The translations under genes and the position numbers were made by a program. The notes beneath the pieces were generated by a model, which was given only the letters and a program-made list of their open reading frames with translations, was not told the origin of the DNA and made no database searches. From contig CAWDBV010000007.1 of assembly GCA_963800705.1 (NCBI GenBank), positions 186,001-250,000 of the forward strand: a stretch of 64,000 bases of DNA. The letters run 5' to 3'. Every line of letters begins with the position of its first letter. Within the stretch, counting starts at the first letter, position 1. This stretch comes from CAWDBV01 sp963800705 (lineage in GTDB: Bacteria; Actinomycetota; Thermoleophilia; Solirubrobacterales; 70-9). Below, one piece after another: positions 1 to 7,517 of the stretch.

Positions 1-1287
1 GAACAGCACCAGCATGTCTTCGGCGACCTTCTTCAGCTGGTGGGTGATGTTCTGGCTCTCGCCCGACTCGCCGAGCCCGTATCCCTTCACGGTCTTGGCG
101 AGGATCACCGTCGGCTTCCCCTCGGTCTTGATCGCGGCGTCGTAAGCCGCGTAAACCTTCTTCGGGTCGTGGCCGCCGCGGTTCAGCGCCCAGACCTCGT
201 CGTCGGTCATCCCTTCGACCAGCTTCAGCAGCTCCGGGTATTTGCCGAAGAACTGCTCGCGCACGTAGGCGCCGTCCCGGGACTTGAAGTTCTGGTACTC
301 GCCGTCGACGGCCTCTTCCATCCGCTGCACGAGCAGGCCGGAATCGTCGGCTTCGAGAAGCGGATCCCACCTTCCGCCCCAGACCACCTTGATCACGTTC
401 CACCCCGCGCCCCGGAACTCCGACTCGAGCTCCTGGATGATCTTGCCATTGCCGCGCACCGGCCCATCGAGGCGCTGCAGGTTGCAGTTGATGACGAAGA
501 TCAGGTTGTCGAGGCCCTCGCGGCCGCCGAGCCCGATCGCGCCCATCGACTCGGGCTCGTCCATCTCGCCGTCGCCCATGAACGCCCACACCTTGCGGCC
601 GGTCGTGTCGGCGAGCCCGCGCGCGGTCAGGTACTTCATGAACCGCGCCTGGTTGATCGCCATCATCGGCCCGAGGCCCATCGAGACGGTCGGGAACTGC
701 CAGAACTCCGGCATCAGCCAGGGGTGGGGGTAGGAGGAGAGTCCGTTGCCCCCCACCTCCTGGCGGAAGTTGGCGAGTTGATCCTCGGTCAGGCGGCCCT
801 CGAGGAAGGCACGCGCGTAGATCCCGGGCGAGGAGTGGCCCTGCATGTAGACAAGGTCTCCGCCGTGCTCGTCGGTCGGGGCGTGCCAGAAGTGGTTGAA
901 GCCGACCTCGTAGAGCGTCGCTGCCGACTGGTAGCTGGCGATGTGCCCGCCGAGCTCTGACGACTGCAGGTTGGCACGCAGGACGATCGCCATCGCGTTC
1001 CAGCGGATCGCCGAGCGCAGCGCGCGCTCGACCGAGGGATCGGTCGGGAACTCCGGCTCGCGGTCGGTGGGGATCGTGTTGATGTAGGGCGTCGTGCCGC
1101 TGAGCGGAATCGGCGCCCCTGCGTGGAGCCCGCGCTCGACGAGGCGCTCGAGCAGCTCGTGGGCGCGCTCCGGGCCATCGTGGGCGATGACGCCGTCGAG
1201 CGCGTCGAGCCACTCGCGGGTCTCCTCGGGATCGACGTCGCCGTTCTGCGACTGGGCCGGCTCGGTCTTTGAAGGGTCGGTCGCCAT
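1..1287 (-). CDS. aceE: Pyruvate dehydrogenase E1 component, homodimeric AceE type (5' part of gene)
   Basis: The reverse strand reads open from an ATG at 1287 to the window edge, giving 429 N-terminal residues of a protein that is usually about 900 long. The thiamine-diphosphate/Mg motif GDGEMDEPES lies near residues 236-245, and the segment WNAMAIVLRANL near residue 100 is typical of the homodimeric AceE family rather than the alpha/beta E1 type. The enzyme decarboxylates pyruvate and transfers acetyl groups to the E2 lipoyl domain in the cytoplasmic complex. An lpdA (E3) gene lies just upstream on the same strand; no E2 gene is visible here. The 45-bp spacer before it holds a hairpin. The C-terminus lies outside the window. 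Confidence 0.95.
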   Translation of the reverse strand, partial: MATDPSKTEPAQSQNGDVDPEETREWLDALDGVIAHDGPERAHELLERLVERGLHAGAPIPLSGTTPYINTIPTDREPEFPTDPSVERALRSAIRWNAMAIVLRANLQSSELGGHIASYQSAATLYEVGFNHFWHAPTDEHGGDLVYMQGHSSPGIYARAFLEGRLTEDQLANFRQEVGGNGLSSYPHPWLMPEFWQFPTVSMGLGPMMAINQARFMKYLTARGLADTTGRKVWAFMGDGEMDEPESMGAIGLGGREGLDNLIFVINCNLQRLDGPVRGNGKIIQELESEFRGAGWNVIKVVWGGRWDPLLEADDSGLLVQRMEEAVDGEYQNFKSRDGAYVREQFFGKYPELLKLVEGMTDDEVWALNRGGHDPKKVYAAYDAAIKTEGKPTVILAKTVKGYGLGESGESQNITHQLKKVAEDMLVLF

Positions 1288-1291
1288 TGGG

Positions 1292-1317
1292 AGCCTTGAT
1301 CGCCTCAGGCGAAGGCT
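1292..1317. repeat. Intergenic hairpin between the DsbA-like gene and aceE
   Basis: AGCCTT (1292-1297) pairs with AAGGCT (1312-1317), and inside it CGCC pairs with GGCG around a 3-nt loop, with GAT left as a bulge. It fills most of the 45-bp spacer upstream of aceE. It may act as an attenuator or RNA processing site; no T-run follows it on either strand. Confidence 0.45.
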
Positions 1318-1332
1318 ACCCCGCGGCCGCTC

Positions 1333-1944
1333 TCAGCTCGCTGCCGCCTGGGCCGCCTCGTCCAGTCGATCGTCGCCCCAGAAGAGCCGGCCGCCGACCG
1401 CGACCGTCGGAATTCCCGCGATGCCGAGCTCTATTGCCTCGTCGGTCACCTCGCGCAGCCGCTCCTTGACCGATTGGGTCTCGAGCGCCTTCAGCACCGC
1501 ATTCGGATGCAGCTCGCACGCCGCCGCGGCGAGCACGACGGTGTCGGGGTCGCTGAGGTCGCGGCCCGCGGCGAACGCCTGTCTGAAGGCGGCGAGGCTG
1601 AACGAGATGGCCCGCCCCGACTGCTTCGCGTAGTGCGCGGCGCGCAGCGGAGCGATGCTGTAGTTGTCGGTCGGCCAGCCCTCCGGGTAGCGGACCTCCG
1701 GCAGGCCGCGGTCGGCGGCGCGGCGCGCGATCTCGGCGAGGTGCTCGGACTCTGGGCCGCCCGGCTGCATCGACCACGGCGTCCGGCCGCTCGCCTTGAG
1801 CACGTGGCCGAACGAGATCGGCTTCCACTCCGGCTGCTCGGCGCCGGCCTCCGAGAACACGCCGCTGATCCGCTCGGCCGCCAGATACGCGTACGGCGAC
1901 GAGAAGTCGAAGTAAAAGGAGCTAGGCGTGGGTGGCCCAGCCAT
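1333..1944 (-). CDS. DsbA-family / 2-hydroxychromene-2-carboxylate isomerase-like protein
   Basis: The 203-residue protein has the thioredoxin-fold, kappa-GST-like architecture of the HCCA isomerase/DsbA superfamily. It opens with FYFDFSSPYAYLAAE (about residues 10-24), where family members place a catalytic Ser in place of the DsbA CxxC; no CxxC is present. The C-terminal GIAGIPTVAVGGRLFWGDDR is the cis-Pro strand and helix typical of the family. The ATG overlaps the end of lpdA by 23 nt, which suggests translational coupling in an lpdA-dsbA-like-aceE operon. The physiological substrate cannot be read from sequence; glutathione- or mycothiol-type isomerase or oxidoreductase activity are both possible. 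Confidence 0.85.
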   Translation of the reverse strand: MAGPPTPSSFYFDFSSPYAYLAAERISGVFSEAGAEQPEWKPISFGHVLKASGRTPWSMQPGGPESEHLAEIARRAADRGLPEVRYPEGWPTDNYSIAPLRAAHYAKQSGRAISFSLAAFRQAFAAGRDLSDPDTVVLAAAACELHPNAVLKALETQSVKERLREVTDEAIELGIAGIPTVAVGGRLFWGDDRLDEAAQAAAS

Positions 1945-3304
1945 CGACCGCGCGCGCGGCGTCGAGGACCGCCTCGGAGATCGTCGGGTGGGGGTGGACG
2001 ATTCGCGCCAGCTCCTGGTATCCGCCCTCGAGCGCCATCGTGTCGACGAACTCGCTGATCATGTCGCAGGCGCGGTTGCCGACGATGTGGGCGCCGAGGA
2101 TCTCGCCGTACTGCGGGTCGCCGATGATCTTCACGAGGCCGGCGCGGTCGTCGTAGACGACCGACGCGCCCACTCCCCCGAGCTTGAACTTGCCGACCTT
2201 GACGTCGCGGCCGCTCTCCTTCGCCTGCGCTTCGGTCACTCCCACGCTGGCGACCTGCGGATGGCAGAAGGTCGCGCCCGGGATCAGGTTGATGTCGACC
2301 GGGTGGGTCTCGGCGCCCGCCGCGGTCTCGACCGCGACCACGCCCTCCTCCGAGGCCTTGTGCGCGAGCGCCGGCCCTCGGACCAGATCGCCGATCGCGT
2401 AGATCCCTTCGGCGGAGGTGCGCTGGTACTCGTCGATCGTGATCTGGCCGTTCTCCTCGGTCTTCACACCGGCTGCGTCGAGGTTGAGTGAGTCGGTGTC
2501 GGCGCGGCGGCCGCCGGCGATCGCGAGATAGTCGGCCTTCACCTCTTTGTCGCCGGTCTTCACCTTGACCCCTGTCTTCTGCTCGCTGACGCCCTCGACC
2601 TTGGTTCCCAACATCACGTCGATCCCGTCCTTCTTGAACTGGCGCTCGACGACCTTTGTCATGTCTTTGTCCTCGAGCGGCAGCACCTGGTCGAGCATCT
2701 CGACCAGGGTGACCTCGGTGCCGAGGCGCGCGTAGGCAGACGCGATCTCGGAGCCCGAGGCGCCCGCGCCGGCGACTACGAGCGCCTTCGGCATCTTCGC
2801 CAGCGACCAAGCGCCCCAGGTGTCGATCACGCGGTCGCCGAAATCGACTCCGGGAATTGGCATCTCGACCGAGCCGGTCGCGAGCACTATTGCCTTCGCG
2901 TCATGCTCGTCGGCGTTACCGCCGTCAGAGACCACCTTGACCTTGCCGCCGCCGGCCAGCGAAGCCTCACCCTTGAGGTAGTCGATCTTGTTCTTCTTCC
3001 ACAGCATCTGCACACCCTCGTTGAGCGTCTTCGAGACATCCTCGCGGCGCTTCTGCAGCGCCTTCCAGTCGATCGAGACCCCGTTCGCCTTGATCCCGAG
3101 GTCGGCGCCGCCGTTCTCTACTTCGGCGTAGACCTCGGCGGTGTGGAGCACGGTCTTCGCAGGAATGCAGGCGTAGTTGAGGCAGCGCCCGCCGGGCTTG
3201 TCCTTCTCGACCACGGCGGTCTTCTGGCCGAGTTGCGCGGCGCGGATTGCGGCCACGTAACCGCCCGGGCCGCCGCCGATCACGATCACGTCGTAGGACG
3301 CCAC
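1922..3304 (-). CDS. lpdA: Dihydrolipoamide dehydrogenase (E3)
   Basis: The 460-residue flavoprotein reoxidises dihydrolipoamide with NAD+ in 2-oxoacid dehydrogenase complexes. The N-terminal FAD loop GGGPGGY is at residues 10-16. The redox disulfide is C41-LNYA-C46, in the context GGRCLNYACIPAK. A second Rossmann motif, GAGASGSE, binds NAD. The C-terminal HPHPT at about 437-441 supplies the catalytic His, with the partner Glu downstream. Length and domain order are normal. The gene shares its strand with aceE, so it probably serves pyruvate dehydrogenase. The active-site loop has R and Y where most homologues have T and V/G, a mild variation. Confidence 0.95.
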   Translation of the reverse strand: MASYDVIVIGGGPGGYVAAIRAAQLGQKTAVVEKDKPGGRCLNYACIPAKTVLHTAEVYAEVENGGADLGIKANGVSIDWKALQKRREDVSKTLNEGVQMLWKKNKIDYLKGEASLAGGGKVKVVSDGGNADEHDAKAIVLATGSVEMPIPGVDFGDRVIDTWGAWSLAKMPKALVVAGAGASGSEIASAYARLGTEVTLVEMLDQVLPLEDKDMTKVVERQFKKDGIDVMLGTKVEGVSEQKTGVKVKTGDKEVKADYLAIAGGRRADTDSLNLDAAGVKTEENGQITIDEYQRTSAEGIYAIGDLVRGPALAHKASEEGVVAVETAAGAETHPVDINLIPGATFCHPQVASVGVTEAQAKESGRDVKVGKFKLGGVGASVVYDDRAGLVKIIGDPQYGEILGAHIVGNRACDMISEFVDTMALEGGYQELARIVHPHPTISEAVLDAARAVDGWATHA

Positions 3305-3326
3305 GCAATCGACTCTATAGAACGGG

Positions 3327-3848
3327 TTAGCCCGTCCCGGGCCTGCTCGGCATCTGGATTCGCGCCATCGCCTTGACCATGAAGTAGAAGAGGGTGCCGA
3401 GGCCGATCAGCAGCACCAGCGTCGCCAGCAGCTGCGGGATCGTCGCGACCTGGACCAGCCCGAGCGCGGTGCTGAGGATGAAGAGGACGAGCAGCATCTG
3501 GAAGCCGAGCACCGCCCAGTAGCGCGCCTTCCACATCCCCCACGCCATCACCCACAAGACGAGCGCGAGTGCGGCGAGCGGGATCGGGCTCGGCTCGCTG
3601 CCGCTGATCTCGACCGCGCCGGTTGCCGCGAGCACCGCGGAGACGGTGAAGACGAGCGCGATCAGCACCGAGACCGCGGCGCCGACCGTGACTGCGCCAG
3701 GGCGCTCGTCGTCGGCGAGCGGCTCCAGCGACTCGCGGGCTGCTTCGTTCTTGGCCTCGCTGCGCGCCGCCATCCCGGCCTGGCGCTCGGCGGCCGCCAG
3801 CCGCCGCTTGCGCCGCTCGGCGCGCTTTCGCTCGCGGCTGCCGCTCAT
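3327..3848 (-). CDS. Small polytopic membrane protein, function unknown
   Basis: Not recognised as a named family. The ATG at 3848 forms an ATGA overlap with the end of thiE, so the two are probably co-translated; another ATG nine bases upstream is possible. The first 50 or so residues are very basic and Ala/Glu-rich (SRERKRAERRKRRLAAAE) and likely helical. Four hydrophobic segments follow at roughly residues 50-75, 85-105, 110-132 and 137-160, ending in a short basic tail. Position after thiE hints at a shared operon but does not show a thiamine role. Confidence 0.75.
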   Translation of the reverse strand: MSGSRERKRAERRKRRLAAAERQAGMAARSEAKNEAARESLEPLADDERPGAVTVGAAVSVLIALVFTVSAVLAATGAVEISGSEPSPIPLAALALVLWVMAWGMWKARYWAVLGFQMLLVLFILSTALGLVQVATIPQLLATLVLLIGLGTLFYFMVKAMARIQMPSRPGTG

Positions 3849-4537
3849 GGCTTCCATTCCTGGTCAAAGGTGCTCCGCAGCTCCGCCGCCGCGGCCATCG
3901 GGTCCGCTGCGTCGCGGATCGCGCGCACGACGCAGATCCGCTTCGCGCCCGCGTCGCGGACCTGCTCCGCGTTCGAGGCATCGATGCCGCCGATCGCAAA
4001 GAACGGGAGCCCGCTGTTCGCCGCGGCGTAGCCGACCAGCTCGAGGCCGGTCGCGGAGCGGCCCTCCTTGGTCGGCGTCTCCCAGATCGGCCCGACGCTG
4101 ATGTAGTCGGCGCCCGCCCCCTGGGCGTCGTCGATCTGCTGCTCGGAATGGGTCGAGAGGCCGATGACCGCATCGGCGCCGAGCACGTCCCTTGCGTCGG
4201 CGGGGTCGAGGTCGTCCTGGCCGACGTGGACTCCGTCGGCGCCGAGCTCGCCCGCCAGGTGCGGGTCGTCGTTGACGATGAAGAGCGCGCCGTAGGTGTC
4301 GGCAATGCGGCGGAAGGTCGGGCCCGCGCGGAGGGCGATGTCGCGGCCGCCGTGCTTCTCACGCAGTTCGATCATCCCGGCGCCGCCCGCGAGCGCGGCG
4401 CGGAGCAGCGGCTCCGCGTCGGCGTCGTGCGGCTGCGCCTCGCAGACGAAGTAGAGCAGCGCCCAGTCGAGGCGCTGGCGGCGGAGGGCGCCCGCCCCCT
4501 CGGGGGCCGCGAGGTTTGGGTGAGGGTCGGTGCTCAT
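3845..4537 (-). CDS. thiE: Thiamine-phosphate synthase ThiE
   Basis: The 230-residue TIM-barrel enzyme joins HMP-pyrophosphate to thiazole phosphate to make thiamine monophosphate. Motifs in order are MIELREKH, the Mg-binding FIVNDDPHL, DGVHVGQDDL, IGLSTHS, the phosphate loop YISVGPIWETPTK and FFAIGGIDASN. The ATG at 4537 (MSTDPHPN) is chosen because further upstream extension would run antisense through the TPP riboswitch. It is divergent from thiO, so this copy is not itself downstream of the riboswitch. The last bases overlap the next gene by 4 nt. Confidence 0.95.
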   Translation of the reverse strand: MSTDPHPNLAAPEGAGALRRQRLDWALLYFVCEAQPHDADAEPLLRAALAGGAGMIELREKHGGRDIALRAGPTFRRIADTYGALFIVNDDPHLAGELGADGVHVGQDDLDPADARDVLGADAVIGLSTHSEQQIDDAQGAGADYISVGPIWETPTKEGRSATGLELVGYAAANSGLPFFAIGGIDASNAEQVRDAGAKRICVVRAIRDAADPMAAAAELRSTFDQEWKP

Positions 4538-4555
4538 GGGTAACGGAGAGTACGA

Positions 4556-4653
4556 TTCCTGGGCACAACGGGAGCCCGAACGAAGGGCTGAGAGGGTGGC
4601 GAGGGCCGCCGACCGTACGAACCTGATCCGGGTAATGCCGGCGAAGGAAGGAA
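4556..4653 (+). promoter_or_regulatory. TPP (THI-box) riboswitch
   Basis: The stretch contains the P3 hairpin GAGCCC/GGGCT, then CTGAGAGG, and the pyrophosphate-sensor half ACCTGATCCGGGTAATGCCG with GCGAAGGA after it, all hallmarks of TPP riboswitches. P1 can form from TTCCT (4556-4560) and AGGAA (about 4645-4649). That 3' strand lies in the purine-rich run GAAGGAAGGAAG (4643-4654), which is also the ribosome-binding site of thiO starting at 4656. Ligand binding should therefore hide the RBS directly, a translational switch. No separate terminator hairpin is seen. Confidence 0.95.
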
Positions 4654-4655
4654 GC

Positions 4656-5843
4656 GTGTCAGCCTCACCCGACAACAGAGATCGATACGACGCGATCGTC
4701 ATCGGCGGCGGTGTGATCGGCCTTTCCTGCGCATGGAGAACGGCCGCGCGCGGTGCGCGGGTCGCGCTCGTCGAGCGCGACCGGGTCGCCTCCGGGGCGA
4801 CCGGCGTCGCGGCCGGCATGCTCGCCCCGGTCGGCGAGGCGACCTGGGGGGAGGAGCCGCTGCTGCGTCTAGCGCTTGCCTCGGCCCAGGCATGGCCGGG
4901 CTTTGCGAGCGAGCTGCATGAAGCCGGCGGCGAGGGCCCCGGCTACGAGCGGCTCGGCGCGCTCCACGTCGCGCTCGACCGCGACGAAGCCGCAGAGCTA
5001 CGCCGCCGCTACGAGCTCCACCAGTCGCTCGGGCTCGGCTCCGAGTGGCTGCGCCCCAGCGCCTGCCGCGAGCTCGAGCCCGGGCTGGCCCCGGTCTGCG
5101 CGGCCGGGCTGCACGCGCCCACCGAGGCCGCGGTCGATCCGGCGCCGTTGACCTCCGCGTTGGCCTCGGCGTTCGCCGCGGCCGGCGGCGAGCTGATCGA
5201 GGGCTCGGAGGTGAGCTCGCTCGATGTGGATGCGGGAGCGGTGCGCGGGGTCAGGACAGCCGAGGGTGGTGAGCTCGCGGCCGCGGCTGTCGTGGTGGCA
5301 GCCGGCGCCTGGTCGGGTTCGGCGGAGTGGCTCCCGGAGTCGGTCCGGCCCCCGGTCCGCCCGGTGAAGGGCGAGATCCTCACCCTGCGCGGATCCGCCT
5401 CGGAGCCGGTCAGCGAGCGGATCGTCGCCGGCGAGCGCTTCTACGCCGTCCCGCGCCCCGACGGCCGGCTCGTGGTCGGCGCCACGGCCGAGGAGCGCGG
5501 CTTCGACACTACGGTCACCGTCGGCGCCGTCCACGAGCTCCTCCGCGAGGCCTACCGGGCGCTGCCGGAGATCGCCGAGCTCGAGCTCGCGGGGGCGGTC
5601 GCCGGCCTCCGCCCGACGACGCCCGACAATGCGCCGCTGATCGGCGCCACGGCGATCGACGGGCTTTTGCTCGCGACCGGCCACTTTCGAAACGGCGTCC
5701 TGCTCGCGCCGGCGACCGCCGACGCGATCGCCGCGCTGCTCGCGGGTGAGACGCCCGGGCTCGACCTGGCTGCGTTCGCCCCTGACCGCTTTCCCGCGCC
5801 GGAATCCCCGCGGGTTCCCGATCCAGACCGAGCGGCGCGATGA
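4656..5843 (+). CDS. thiO: Glycine oxidase ThiO
   Basis: The 395-residue FAD-dependent amine oxidase makes dehydroglycine (iminoglycine) from glycine for thiazole synthesis. The dinucleotide-binding motif AIVIGGGVIGLSCAW starts near residue 13, and the C-terminal GLRPTTPDNAPLIG with LLLATGHFRNGVLLAP is typical of DAO-family ThiO. The GTG at 4656 is preceded within a few bases by GAAGGAAG and lies just after the TPP riboswitch; the reading frame also runs open upstream through the riboswitch, but an earlier start would place coding sequence inside the aptamer. It overlaps the thiS-thiG fusion by ATGA. Confidence 0.93.
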   Translation: MSASPDNRDRYDAIVIGGGVIGLSCAWRTAARGARVALVERDRVASGATGVAAGMLAPVGEATWGEEPLLRLALASAQAWPGFASELHEAGGEGPGYERLGALHVALDRDEAAELRRRYELHQSLGLGSEWLRPSACRELEPGLAPVCAAGLHAPTEAAVDPAPLTSALASAFAAAGGELIEGSEVSSLDVDAGAVRGVRTAEGGELAAAAVVVAAGAWSGSAEWLPESVRPPVRPVKGEILTLRGSASEPVSERIVAGERFYAVPRPDGRLVVGATAEERGFDTTVTVGAVHELLREAYRALPEIAELELAGAVAGLRPTTPDNAPLIGATAIDGLLLATGHFRNGVLLAPATADAIAALLAGETPGLDLAAFAPDRFPAPESPRVPDPDRAAR

Positions 5844-6829
5844 GGGTCGAGCTGAACGGAAAAGGGGTCGAGCTGCCCGACGGCGCGACCGTGGAGGAGG
5901 CGGTCGAGGCCTCGGGCGCCGAGCGCGGCGCCTCCGGGCTCGCGGTAGCGGTCGACGGGGAGGTCGTGCCGCGCGCCGAGTGGGCGCGGACCTCGATCGG
6001 CGATGGGCAGGCGATCGAGGTCGTCTCCGCGATCCAGGGCGGCGCCGAGGGCTCCGACCCCGATGCCCTCCAGCTCGGCGGCCGCCGCTGGGGTTCGCGG
6101 CTGATCCTCGGAACGGGCGGCTTTCGATCGCTCGAGTCGATGGAGCGCGCGATCGAGGCCTCGGGGACCGAGATCGTGACCGTGGCCCTGCGCCGGGTGG
6201 AGGTCGCCGCCCAGGGCTCGGTGCTCGAGCTGATCGAACGGCTCGGGCTGTTCGCGCTTCCGAACACCGCCGGCTGTTACACCGCCCGCGACGCGGTGCG
6301 CACCGCGCGGCTCGCGCGCGAGGCGTTCGAGACCGACTGGGTGAAGCTCGAGGTGATCGGCGACGACCGGACGCTCTTCCCTGACGCGGTCGAGCTCCTC
6401 GACGCCGCCGAGCAGCTCTGCGACGAGGGTTTCACGGTGCTCCCCTACACCAACGACGATCCGATCCTTGCGCGGCGGCTCGAGGAGGCGGGGTGCGCCG
6501 CGGTGATGCCGCTCGGCTCGCCGATTGGCTCGGGGATCGGAATCGCCAACCCCTACGACGTGCGGCTGATCATCGAGCGCGCCGGCGTACCGGTGATCCT
6601 CGACGCCGGGATCGGGACCGCCTCTGACGCGGCGCTCGCGATGGAGCTCGGCTGCGACGCGGTGTTGCTCGCGAGCTCGGTCTCGCGCGCCGAGGACCCG
6701 ATCGGGATGGCGATCGCGATGCGCAGGGCGGTCGAGGCCGGCCGCGGCGCCCACCTCGCAGGGAGGATCCCGCGCAAGCTCCACGCCGAGGCCTCCACTC
6801 CCGAGGAGGGGCGACCGAGCCTGAGCTAG
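5840..6829 (+). CDS. thiSG: Fused sulfur carrier ThiS - thiazole synthase ThiG
   Basis: A single 329-residue chain. Residues 1-68 are a ThiS-like beta-grasp domain (MRVELNGKGVELPDGATVEE) ending in AIQGG. Residues from about 76 are ThiG, a TIM barrel with LILGTGGFRS, the Schiff-base lysine in DWVKLEVIGDD (K169) and the phosphate loops MPLGSPIGSG and LDAGIGTASDA. ThiG combines DXP, dehydroglycine and ThiS-thiocarboxylate to make the thiazole. The Gly-Gly that must be a free C-terminus in ThiS is internal here, followed by AEGSDPDA. Such bifunctional fusions are known. Translation is coupled to thiO by ATGA. Confidence 0.92.
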   Translation: MRVELNGKGVELPDGATVEEAVEASGAERGASGLAVAVDGEVVPRAEWARTSIGDGQAIEVVSAIQGGAEGSDPDALQLGGRRWGSRLILGTGGFRSLESMERAIEASGTEIVTVALRRVEVAAQGSVLELIERLGLFALPNTAGCYTARDAVRTARLAREAFETDWVKLEVIGDDRTLFPDAVELLDAAEQLCDEGFTVLPYTNDDPILARRLEEAGCAAVMPLGSPIGSGIGIANPYDVRLIIERAGVPVILDAGIGTASDAALAMELGCDAVLLASSVSRAEDPIGMAIAMRRAVEAGRGAHLAGRIPRKLHAEASTPEEGRPSLS

Positions 6830-7464
6830 TCCGCGTCGGTGGACCCGCCGGACGTCCGTCGGCCCACGCGGCGATCGAACCACTCGCCGATCGTCCCGAA
6901 CACCCAGCCGGCTCCGTGAGCCGCCCGGCCAAGCGGCGAGGAGTCGAGCGGCTGCGCGGCGCGGTCGGGGTCCTCGCCGAGCGCGACGGCGGCCTTGCGG
7001 ATCGAGTCGACCTCCGGGCGCAGCCGCTTCTCCCAGTCACGGCAGAAGCGCCACAGGTCGCGGTCCCCGCGCGCAGCGGCGATCTCGGCCAGGTGGCCGA
7101 GCAGCGTGGTGACGTGCTCGATGTCGAGCACCGCGAGCCGCGCCGCCATCCCGCTGTCGACCGAGCGGTCGACAACGGCCGCCCTCGCCCCGCCGACCCG
7201 GGCGCCGATCCCCTGCGCCGCCGGCCTGCCGTAGAGCCCGTAGCGCGCCGTCTGCTGCTCGAGCGCCCCGAGCATCTCGCGCACGCGCAGCGATCCGTTC
7301 TCGAGCGCCGGCCCGACGTCGGTATCGGCGAGAGCGGCGGCGAGCCGCCGCCAGCGGCTGAGCAGCTGTCGCGCGGCGAGGTGGAGCTCGCGGTAGGCGC
7401 GGTGCTCGGCGGGGTGCAGGGTCTGCGCGGCGTTCTCCTCGCTGATCGGCGCAGTATCGCCCAC
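6826..7464 (-). CDS. Hypothetical protein, mostly helical
   Basis: No family recognised. The GTG at 7464 (VGDTAPISEEN) is a tentative start; the frame continues to an upstream start at 7536, which would overlap the divergent gene and the LexA box. The 212-residue product is Arg/Ala-rich and probably helical, with segments such as HRAYRELHLAARQLLSRWRR and YGRPAAQGIGARVGGARAA, and a Gly/aromatic stretch GAGWVFGTIGEWFDRR near the C-terminus. Its stop codon overlaps that of thiSG. It shares its short upstream region with the SOS-box radical SAM gene and might be co-regulated. Confidence 0.6.
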   Translation of the reverse strand: MGDTAPISEENAAQTLHPAEHRAYRELHLAARQLLSRWRRLAAALADTDVGPALENGSLRVREMLGALEQQTARYGLYGRPAAQGIGARVGGARAAVVDRSVDSGMAARLAVLDIEHVTTLLGHLAEIAAARGDRDLWRFCRDWEKRLRPEVDSIRKAAVALGEDPDRAAQPLDSSPLGRAAHGAGWVFGTIGEWFDRRVGRRTSGGSTDAD

Positions 7465-7503
7465 CAACGCCCGAAAACCACGCGGGGCGATCCGCCGGTT
7501 GTG

Positions 7504-7517
7504 CGAACATACGTTCG
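7504..7517. promoter_or_regulatory. LexA (SOS) box
   Basis: CGAACATACGTTCG is a perfect match to the actinobacterial/Bacillus-type SOS operator CGAAC-N4-GTTCG, with purine-N-purine-pyrimidine in the spacer as in the published consensus. It sits between divergent genes and its last base is the first base of the proposed GTG start at 7517. LexA bound here would cover the promoter or leaderless start of the radical SAM gene and may also affect the divergent gene. Confidence 0.8.

Noticed and set aside
4538..4655. N-terminal extension of ThiO through the riboswitch, and of ThiE through the same region on minus
   Set aside because: The TPP aptamer is unmistakable and both enzymes have their normal N-termini without the extensions.
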